NCBI GenBank assembly: GCA_965220285.1
Contig: OZ244818.1
Coordinates: 1,736,001 to 1,800,000 of the forward strand
Direction of reading: 5' to 3'
Length of the DNA: 64,000 nt
Origin: Bin5 sp009843665
GTDB lineage: Bacteria; Chloroflexota; Anaerolineae; Caldilineales; Caldilineaceae
The notes under the pieces are model-generated. The model saw only the letters and a program-made list of their open reading frames with translations, was not told the origin of the DNA and searched no databases. Every line of letters begins with the position of its first letter. Position 1 is the stretch's first letter. Positions 50,275 through 57,216 of the stretch are shown piece by piece. The position numbers and the translations under genes were made by a program.

Positions 50275-50691
50275 ATGACAAGGCAGTTCGTTGATACGAA
50301 TGTGTTAGTCTATGCGCATGACAGATCGGTGGGGCGCAAGCGCACAGTGGCTCAACAGCTTCTTCGCGACCTGTGGCAGTCAGGAGAAGGCTGTTTGAGC
50401 ATCCAAGTTTTGCAGGAATACTATGTGACGGTTACTCGCAAAGTAGCCACGCCACTATTGCCCGAACAAGCAAAGGACATTATATCCCATCTTGCTCGAT
50501 GGCAAATGCATAGCCCAACCGTGAGTGATATTCTGGAAGCGATCAACATTCAGACCAGATATGAAGTCTCATTCTGGGATGCAATGATTATACAGAGCGC
50601 CATTCGCCTCAAATGTGAAAGGATATGGTCCGAGGATCTTAATGCAGGACAGCAGTACGCGGGCGTGACAGTGGCCAATCCATTCAACTGA
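50275..50691 (+). CDS. PIN-domain toxin (VapC family)
   Basis: Protein of 138 residues. PIN acidic residues are present: Asp in FVDTNVLVYAHD, Glu in QVLQEYYVTVT, Asp in VSFWDAMIIQSA and Asp in WSEDLNAGQ. It is an intact predicted Mg-dependent ribonuclease toxin. Its GC content is visibly lower than the flanking catabolic genes, consistent with horizontal acquisition of the module. Confidence 0.93.
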   Translation: MTRQFVDTNVLVYAHDRSVGRKRTVAQQLLRDLWQSGEGCLSIQVLQEYYVTVTRKVATPLLPEQAKDIISHLARWQMHSPTVSDILEAINIQTRYEVSFWDAMIIQSAIRLKCERIWSEDLNAGQQYAGVTVANPFN

Positions 50692-50800
50692 AATCGGCAT
50701 CCAAGAACATGTATTTCTCCTCCGGGCCCGGCCGCGTAAACGTGTTTGGCATCCACGCCAAGTAGGTTTTCCGCCCTCCTGCTTCGACGGAAGCTTCCCT

Positions 50801-51889
50801 CTACAGCTTGCTCATCTTTTCCAGGACCGGCCAGAAGTCCAGCTGCTCCACGGCGTGGCTGCGGTAGATGCCGACGCCGTCGGCGCCGCAGTCCATGGCG
50901 ACTTCGGCGGCGCGCAGCATCTGGTCGGGCTGCTGGAAGCTGCCGGGGTGGTAACAGGAGAGCTCGGCGATGACGGGGGTGCGGCCGGCGGCCACTTCGA
51001 CGGAGTAGGTAAGCTGGCGCCGGAGGGCGTCGAGGTCAGAGTTGGTGCGGAACCAGATGTAGAACTCGTCGACGAGGCCCTGCTCGAGCCAGGTTGGCCA
51101 GTCGTGCAGGAGCTTGAGGTAGTCCTCTTTTTCGCCGGCGATGAGGGTGGTGGAGAAGACGGCGTCGGGCTTGGCCTGCTTGACGGCGGCGCGCATCTCA
51201 GTCAGGGCGAGGGTGACGTAATCGGCGCGGAACTGCAGCCATTCGGGGTCGTCATTGGGCAGGTCGAACGGGTTTTTGCCGTGTTTGGCCTGGAACTCGT
51301 TGACGGTGCGGTCTTCGTAGCCGTAGGGGACGGCCCCGTTCTCATCCTCGTTTCCGAGCACGAACTCGACCTGGATGCCGTCGCCATGGGTGTGGGCGAG
51401 CGTATCAATGAACTGTTCGGTCTGCTCGACGCGGACTTCGGGGAAGGCGGCGCTGAGGTAGAGATCGTCGCCGGGCTGCAAGGTGTAGGAACGGGTGCGG
51501 GTGAGGCTGCGGAACTGCGGGTTTTTGGCGGCGAAGTCGGTCATGGTGGTGGTAACTTTGGGGGCGTCGTAGATGGGGCGGTGGCTGTCCATGACTGCAC
51601 GGGCCTCGTCCGCGGTAACGGGAGGGCGCAGGAAGTCGAGGGACCAGCCGTAGGTGACGCGCGCCCAGCCGTGACGGGGAAAGGAGTTGTAGTTTATGTA
51701 GGGGTCGACGTTGATGCCGACGGCATGGGCGGCTTCTGTGAGGGCGCGGGTCTGGTCTCCACCGATGATTTTGGTGACGCCTACGTCGGCGCACTTTTGC
51801 ACCCAGGCGGGCAGAGAGTCGGCGTAATCGGCATCGTCGGGAATCCTCTCCACTACGGGCGGTCCCCAGAGTACCAGGCGTTCAGGCAT
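50801..51889 (-). CDS. GH10-like TIM-barrel protein
   Basis: Protein of 362 residues resembling the glycosyl-hydrolase-like 10 group. It starts directly at the first barrel strand (LVLWGPPVVERIPDD). Later segments include GINVDPYINYNSFPRHGW, GIQVEFVLGNEDENGAVPYG with an acidic cluster at a strand end, AVFSTTLIAGEKEDY, EFYIWFRTNSDLDAL and GVGIYRSHAVEQLDFWPVL. Barrel-strand ends with Glu/Asp suggest a hydrolase, but a catalytic pair cannot be named with confidence. There is no signal peptide. It may process an imported oligosaccharide. Confidence 0.65.
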   Translation of the reverse strand: MPERLVLWGPPVVERIPDDADYADSLPAWVQKCADVGVTKIIGGDQTRALTEAAHAVGINVDPYINYNSFPRHGWARVTYGWSLDFLRPPVTADEARAVMDSHRPIYDAPKVTTTMTDFAAKNPQFRSLTRTRSYTLQPGDDLYLSAAFPEVRVEQTEQFIDTLAHTHGDGIQVEFVLGNEDENGAVPYGYEDRTVNEFQAKHGKNPFDLPNDDPEWLQFRADYVTLALTEMRAAVKQAKPDAVFSTTLIAGEKEDYLKLLHDWPTWLEQGLVDEFYIWFRTNSDLDALRRQLTYSVEVAAGRTPVIAELSCYHPGSFQQPDQMLRAAEVAMDCGADGVGIYRSHAVEQLDFWPVLEKMSKL

Positions 51890-51952
51890 CGTGCTTTTTC
51901 CTCTTTTTCGTGGATAGTTATGCGTATGCGGCGGCGTTGGCGGCCGCTGTGG

Positions 51953-53137
51953 TTACAGTTCTTCGTCCAGGCCCTCCAGCAGGCGGTCCACTTCGCTCTC
52001 GTCGTTGAAGGCGGCGACGGAGATGCGCATGGCGACTTTGACCGGGTCGGGCGGGGCGGTGAGCCATTGGGATTTGACGACCGTCTGATGGCGTTGGTGC
52101 ATCTTTTCGACGAGGCCGTCCATGTCGGTCTTGGTGAAGCCGTCGAACATCAGCGAGGTGATGCCAGCGGACTTTCCGGGTTCCTGGGGGGTGATGATGC
52201 GGGCGCGGTCAATGTGGCCGACGCCCTGGCGCAGGCGGCCGGAGAGCTGGGCTATTTTTTCCTGCATTGTGTCCAGGCCGATGCTTTCCATGATCTCGAC
52301 GGCGCGGCCGAGGCCGACGACGAGGGCATGGTTGTAGGTGCCGATTTCGGTGCGGGAGCGGGCGGTCGGCGCGGGCGTTGGGGCATCGGGCAGCGACCAG
52401 GGGCTGCGGTCGGGAATGAAGTTGGGGTGGAACCCGGAGATCTGATTCTCAGAGATAAACATATAGCCGGTGCCCATGGGGCCGAGCAGCCATTTGTGGC
52501 CGGACCCGACGGCAAAATCGCAGTCGAGCTCCTTCAGGTCCACGGGCATCTGGCCGACCGATTGGGCCAGGTCGAGCATGACGGGCACGCCGGCGTCGTG
52601 GGCGATGGCGGCTGCCTCCTTGCAGGGGAGCAGACGGCCATTGGGGGAGGCGATGTGGCTGAGGCATATCAGGCGGGTGCGGTCGGTGAGCACGGATGCG
52701 AGATCGCCAAGGAGATGTTGGTCGTACACTTCGCCAAGCACGATGGTCTTCACGCCATGTGTCTCCTCCAGGGCATAGGAGAGACCGTAGGTGCTGACAT
52801 GCTCGAGCGAGGTCATGACGAATTCGTCGCCCTCCTGCCAGTCGAGACCGCGCACGATCTGTTGCATGGCGCGGGAGGTGTTGGTCTCGATGCCGAGTTC
52901 CTCTTCCTTGACGTTGAGCATTCGGGCCAGCCCGCTGCGGGCGGCGGCTTCGCGTTCGATGTGCGACTGCCTGCCGGCGGGGGTGGCGGGGCCGTGGCGG
53001 GCCTCGGTTTCCATCGTCTCGCGCACTGCCTGGAGCACGGAGTCGCTGGCGGGTCCGTAGGTCCCGGTCTGAAAATATCCGACTTCCGCGGTCATAGGAA
53101 GGTCCTGCCGAAGCTGTTCAACCGTCATACGTGACAT
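51953..53137 (-). CDS. class V PLP-dependent aminotransferase-family protein
   Basis: About 394 residues from ATG 53137 (AAGG about 8 nt upstream); a longer open frame is not convincing. The layout fits cysteine-desulfurase/isopenicillin-epimerase-like enzymes: GYFQTGTYGPASDSV at the start, EEELGIETNTSRAMQQIVRGL (cofactor phosphate site), PVMLDLAQSVGQMPVDLKEL (PLP ring Asp/Gln), and DFAVGSGHKWLLGPMGTGY, where Lys of GHKW forms the Schiff base. The substrate is unknown; epimerase, lyase and transaminase activities all occur in the group. Confidence 0.9.
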   Translation of the reverse strand: MSRMTVEQLRQDLPMTAEVGYFQTGTYGPASDSVLQAVRETMETEARHGPATPAGRQSHIEREAAARSGLARMLNVKEEELGIETNTSRAMQQIVRGLDWQEGDEFVMTSLEHVSTYGLSYALEETHGVKTIVLGEVYDQHLLGDLASVLTDRTRLICLSHIASPNGRLLPCKEAAAIAHDAGVPVMLDLAQSVGQMPVDLKELDCDFAVGSGHKWLLGPMGTGYMFISENQISGFHPNFIPDRSPWSLPDAPTPAPTARSRTEIGTYNHALVVGLGRAVEIMESIGLDTMQEKIAQLSGRLRQGVGHIDRARIITPQEPGKSAGITSLMFDGFTKTDMDGLVEKMHQRHQTVVKSQWLTAPPDPVKVAMRISVAAFNDESEVDRLLEGLDEEL

Positions 53138-53446
53138 ACGATGGGCCTTGTGCTGGATGGCGTTGGAAAGAAGACCCCCGGCGGGATGTTTTCGGGCGCT
53201 GTGAAGGCCTGAAGGAATCACCGGGAGGGTACTGCGAATGATAACCGAGATAGACAGTTTCTGTCTAAGGAGAGAGGTAGTGATTAACAGAAAAGGCTCT
53301 CCGCCGGCGGGTCTACGCAGGGTGCAGGGATGCCTGCGTTCCGTGGATACGACATCCAAAGGGGAGGACTGACAGGGGGTAAGACAGGCGGCGCTGGACA
53401 GTCCGGGTTGGCAGAATGGCTCGCCTCAAGTAAGATTGAAGATCGC

Positions 53447-53845
53447 TGGTAGCTACTGAACCAAGTCCTGTATGCGGTCTGCCTGGCACAGGAATGACGG
53501 AAAGCACTGTCAGGATTTCTGTTGCGGGCTCTTGATGGACAAAGCGGTGTACAGCGGCCCACTTTGGGCGTGCCTGGCCTGCGCTGGCTCACACAGGGAA
53601 CCGGCCAAGACGCGGGGTGGGGGTAGGCACGGGCCGCCGCGGGACGCCAATTTCATATTGCCCACACACTCGCTGCGGCGCGAGGTTGTAGGAGAGGGGG
53701 CGTTGCGGGGGCGGAGCCCCCGCACAAGGGAGGCCGCTTGCGGCCGACCGCCCAGAACTGCAGTTGTCAGTGGCTAGTGGTCAGTGGTCAGCTACTGCGG
53801 CGCTTAAATGAATATGGGTGTGCCGAGGAGTGAGGAGTGAGAGAG
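53447..53845. repeat. structured dispersed element, copy d (full length), with heptads
   Basis: About 308 bp homologous to 23051-23370. It has the same 9-bp stem TGCGGGGGC/GCCCCCGCA (53704-53724). The second hairpin reads GGCCG-CTTG-CGGCC, different in sequence from copy c but still paired. A CAGTGGT heptad array (53761-53790) and a GAGGAGT array (53825-53845) follow. The rest of 53138-53953 holds no convincing gene. Confidence 0.75.
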
Positions 53846-53953
53846 CATTGGTCGGCCAAATTGGGGTTACGAATTGGCTGTAGTTGAGAAGTAATGGGTT
53901 CTATTTGATGGGGTCAGCGGCGGGAGAGAAGGGTCGCCGCACCGCCGAGAAAC

Positions 53954-55027
53954 GTGATGAATCAGACTTCACCGCTGCCACAGGCAGCCGCAGAGAGAAC
54001 GGGGAACCGCTGGTTTGGGCGCCCGCGCTGGGGGGTGGGGGCGTTCCTGGTTTTTGCGTTGCTGGTGGTGCTGGCGAGCAGCATCAACACGCCGCAGGCC
54101 CGATTTTTTGCGGCCGAGCGTTTTCAGACGTTTGTCACGATTTTCCTGAGCCTTTTCATCGAGGCCGCCCCTTTTCTGATTGCCGGTTCGATCGTGTCGG
54201 GCTTCATCGCCGTCTATGTGAATCAGGGGATGGTGGAGCGGTACATACCCAATCATCCGCTGCTGGCGGCGCTGGCGGGCGCGGGGTTGGGGTTCGTTTT
54301 TCCTGTGTGTGAGTGCGGGGTGGTGCCGGTGACGCGGCGGCTGTACGGCAAGGGGCTGCCGCTGCCGGTGGGGATCGCTTTTTTGCTGGCGGCGCCGGTG
54401 ATCAATCCGGTTGTGATCTTCAGTACGTTTGCGGCGTTCGGTTGGGGCCCGGTGCTGTGGGGGCGGGTTGTATTCAGCATGCTGGTGGCGTTTTCGGTTG
54501 GGCTGATCTTTCATCTGGCGCGCCCGCGAGAGATCCTGCTGCCCGAGACGCTGGCCGTCTCCAGCGGCCGCGACGACTCCGGTGATCACGACCATAGTCA
54601 CGACCACGGTGGCTCCCGCCCGGGTGTCTGGCAGGCGCTTGTGATGGCGGGCGATGATTTTCTGGACATGGGCCGCTATCTGATTGCCGGAGCGATGCTG
54701 GCGGCGGCGATGCAGACGGTCGTTCCCCAGTCGACATTGCTCACGATCGGTCAGGGGCCCATCATCTCCGTCTTTGTGATGATGGCGCTGGCGTACATTC
54801 TGTCGGTCTGCTCGACGGTGGACGCCTTTATCGCCCTGGCTTTCAGCAACGCGTTCACGACCGGCTCGCTGTTCGGCTTTCTCGTGTTCGGGCCGATGGT
54901 GGATATCAAGAGCTCGCTGCTGTTTATGGGGGTTTTCCGACGGCGGACGGTCCTGTATCTGATCCTGCTGCCGCTGGCGCTGGTGGCGGTTATCGGTGTC
55001 TTCTGGAACGTGCAGGTAGGTGTTTAA
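53954..55027 (+). CDS. YraQ/DUF318-type permease with His-rich loop
   Basis: Membrane protein of 357 residues of the permease family that includes YcgR and ArsP. Eight or so helices fall in two bundles, and the conserved first-bundle motif FPVCECGVVPVTRRL carries two Cys. The central cytoplasmic loop (about 205-225) is rich in His and Asp (DHDHSHDHGGSRPG), typical of metal handling. The next gene, 8 bp downstream, encodes the usual TIGR03943 partner, also His-rich. The pair probably moves or manages a metal ion such as zinc, or a metalloid; this is inference from composition and pairing. Confidence 0.85.
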   Translation: MMNQTSPLPQAAAERTGNRWFGRPRWGVGAFLVFALLVVLASSINTPQARFFAAERFQTFVTIFLSLFIEAAPFLIAGSIVSGFIAVYVNQGMVERYIPNHPLLAALAGAGLGFVFPVCECGVVPVTRRLYGKGLPLPVGIAFLLAAPVINPVVIFSTFAAFGWGPVLWGRVVFSMLVAFSVGLIFHLARPREILLPETLAVSSGRDDSGDHDHSHDHGGSRPGVWQALVMAGDDFLDMGRYLIAGAMLAAAMQTVVPQSTLLTIGQGPIISVFVMMALAYILSVCSTVDAFIALAFSNAFTTGSLFGFLVFGPMVDIKSSLLFMGVFRRRTVLYLILLPLALVAVIGVFWNVQVGV

Positions 55028-55035
55028 CGGGAAGG

Positions 55036-55914
55036 TTGGCGAATGACAGGACAGGCGAAGAAGTGTCACAGGATTCAGCTACGATAACCGGCAGACTGCT
55101 GCGATTGTCCAAAGTGCAGGCCGCTCTCAAGGGGCTGCTGCTGCTGGGGCTGGGCATTTTTCTGTTCACGCGCATAACGACCGGGACGCTCAACTACTAC
55201 ATCAGCCAACGGTTTGACTGGCTGACGGTGGCAGCTGTGCTCGGTCTGATCGTGGTAGGGTTGAGCTACCGTTACCTGCTTCAGGAGGCCGAAGACAGGC
55301 CTGATGATCCTGCTCACGAGACCGGATCCATGGTTTCGGGGGACAGTCATCAGCATAGCCACGGTCATAGTCACGATCACGGCCACGAGCACAGCCACGC
55401 TTTGGGTTGGTCAGGGCTTCTGCTAATTTCGCTTCCAATCATTCTCGGGCTGCTCGTGCCTCCGCGTCCTCTGGGGGTGGCTGCGCTGCAGAATCGTGAA
55501 ATCAGCGGCGGGGGATTGGACTCGGTATTGCCGGCTGCGGTAGGTTCCTCGGTGGTGCGGGAGAGCAGCGAGCGCACGATTCTGGACTGGGTACTGGCCT
55601 TCCACCAGGGGGAACGGCCGGCCGAGACCGACACTGCGGACGTTGTTGGCTTCGTCTATCTCGATGAGGCCGCTGACGAGGCAGCTTTTACCCTCACCCG
55701 TTTCGTGGTCGGTTGCTGCGCGGCCGATGCCATGGCGGTCGGCCTGCCGGTCAGCCTGACGGCCGGCCTGCCTTCTGAAGACACGTTGGAGGAGGGCCAG
55801 TGGGTGCGGGTGGTAGGACGGTTCGCTGCTTCCACAGGCAACAGTATTCCGGTGCTGCTGGCGGAGCAGCTGGAGGCTGTACCGGAACCCAACCAGCCCT
55901 ATCTCTATCCGTGA
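55036..55914 (+). CDS. TIGR03943/DUF1980 partner protein, His-rich
   Basis: About 292 residues from TTG 55036; GTG 55063 is an alternative and neither start has a good ribosome site at proper spacing. TM1 is in LLLLGLGIFLFTRI and TM2 in WLTVAAVLGLIVVGLSYRYL. A strikingly His-rich loop follows (HQHSHGHSHDHGHEHSH), then TM3. The C-terminal domain carries the family motif RFVVGCCAADAMAVGLPV. The family always accompanies DUF318-type permeases. The Cys-Cys and poly-His features point to metal binding at the membrane. Confidence 0.85.
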   Translation: MANDRTGEEVSQDSATITGRLLRLSKVQAALKGLLLLGLGIFLFTRITTGTLNYYISQRFDWLTVAAVLGLIVVGLSYRYLLQEAEDRPDDPAHETGSMVSGDSHQHSHGHSHDHGHEHSHALGWSGLLLISLPIILGLLVPPRPLGVAALQNREISGGGLDSVLPAAVGSSVVRESSERTILDWVLAFHQGERPAETDTADVVGFVYLDEAADEAAFTLTRFVVGCCAADAMAVGLPVSLTAGLPSEDTLEEGQWVRVVGRFAASTGNSIPVLLAEQLEAVPEPNQPYLYP

Positions 55915-55927
55915 CACCTTTGCGTTG

Positions 55928-57127
55928 ATGCCAGTGCTCAGCGGCCAAGCGTACCTGCGGCCCGTACTGGCCCCAGCTCTCGAATCCATGAGCCGATTTG
56001 ATCTGACCGTACTGTCGATCCTCAGCCTGTGCACGCTGTTGCTACTGGGCCTGTGGGGGCAGAGCCGCCGGGTTGGCAGGGACGACGGCGTTTCTTACGT
56101 TCTCTACAAGACTGTCGATGAGGTCGGGCGCGCGCAGTTGCACGCGCTGCCGTTCGAGGCAGGTGAGCCTGGCGCCGACGTCTCGCCCCTCCCCCTGACC
56201 CCAGATGAAGTCAGTGTGTGGGATTTCGCGCCGTCAGCGGACGGCAGGTTGGTGGCCTACGGGGCGCTGGGTGAATTGGGGTTCAGCGATCTGCGGCTGA
56301 TCGATCTGGCCAACGGGCGGGACCGACCGTTGCTGGCCTGCGAAAACGCGTCGTGCAGCGGACCGAGCTGGTCGGCGGACGGCCAGTACCTGGCCTACAC
56401 GCGCCGTTCGGTCAACGCGTTCGCGTCGGGTGTGCTGAGCCCGCCGCGGATCTGGCTTCTGGATGTGGAATCGGGCGAAACTGCGCCGGTCTTCAGTGAC
56501 AGCCAGCGTCTCGGGCTTGACGCCCGCTGGTCTGCTGACGGGGCGTGGCTCTGCTTCGTGTCGCCGGAGGAACAGCAGTTGGCGGTCATCAAACTTACTG
56601 TGGGGGCGGCAGGCGGGGCCGGGCAGACCGACTTCTATCCGACGGCTACCGGTGAGACATGCACCTGGGACCGTACCCTACCCAGGCTGTATACGACCGA
56701 TTTCAGGCAAAGCGGCGATGAGTGGATGACCCATCTGATCGCGATCGACGTTGAGAGCGGCGAGCAGGTCGAGTTGAGTGAGGTGGGGAGCGAGGGTGCG
56801 GCCCTGGTCCATGACAGTTCGGCGGTGCCGTCGGCGGACGGCGCGTGGATCGCGTTTCAACGCAAAGAGTTGGAGGGACCGGGTGCGACGCGGGGCAGCC
56901 AGATCTGGCGTATGCGCCCGGACGGCACGGAGGCGGCCGCGCTGACGGCGGATCCCGCTTACGACCACGGGCGGCCGGTGTGGAGTCCCGACGGGCGCTT
57001 TCTGATCACGCGGCGGTTTCCCCTGCGGGGGCCGGATGTCGTGCCCTCGCTGTGGCTGATCGCTTTGGAGACCGGTGAGGTGCGTCTTCTGGTTGAGCCG
57101 GGAGACTTTCCTTCAATTGCGCGGTAA
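55928..57127 (+). CDS. membrane-anchored WD40-like (PD40/TolB-type) beta-propeller
   Basis: About 399 residues. The start is uncertain: ATG 55928, or ATG 55988, which would place a membrane anchor (LTVLSILSLCTLLLLGLWG) right at the N terminus. The rest is a repeated PD40 pattern (SADGRLVAYGALGE, SADGQYLAYTRR, SADGAWLCFVS, SADGAWIAFQRKE, SPDGRFLITRRF), giving a six-blade propeller as in TolB or peptidase propellers. It probably faces outside the membrane. The gene is adjacent to and co-oriented with the metal-permease pair but no functional tie is evident. Confidence 0.82.
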   Translation: MPVLSGQAYLRPVLAPALESMSRFDLTVLSILSLCTLLLLGLWGQSRRVGRDDGVSYVLYKTVDEVGRAQLHALPFEAGEPGADVSPLPLTPDEVSVWDFAPSADGRLVAYGALGELGFSDLRLIDLANGRDRPLLACENASCSGPSWSADGQYLAYTRRSVNAFASGVLSPPRIWLLDVESGETAPVFSDSQRLGLDARWSADGAWLCFVSPEEQQLAVIKLTVGAAGGAGQTDFYPTATGETCTWDRTLPRLYTTDFRQSGDEWMTHLIAIDVESGEQVELSEVGSEGAALVHDSSAVPSADGAWIAFQRKELEGPGATRGSQIWRMRPDGTEAAALTADPAYDHGRPVWSPDGRFLITRRFPLRGPDVVPSLWLIALETGEVRLLVEPGDFPSIAR

Positions 57128-57216
57128 GGATATGAGGTGCCAGGAGCAGCTAGCATCTCAAGAAGTACTTGCTGGTCCTCAGCCGCCGACAGCGAGCGAC
57201 CGGACGCGCGTGCTCG

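Noticed and set aside
50855..53134. A 759-codon open frame on the plus strand
   Set aside because: It lies antisense to the GH10-like and aminotransferase genes; its Gly/Val/Ala/Asp-rich content is typical of a GC-rich antisense shadow, with no recognisable motif.
29..53790. Regular CAGTGGT arrays as possible CRISPR repeats
   Set aside because: Units are 7 bp with no spacers and no cas genes are present.
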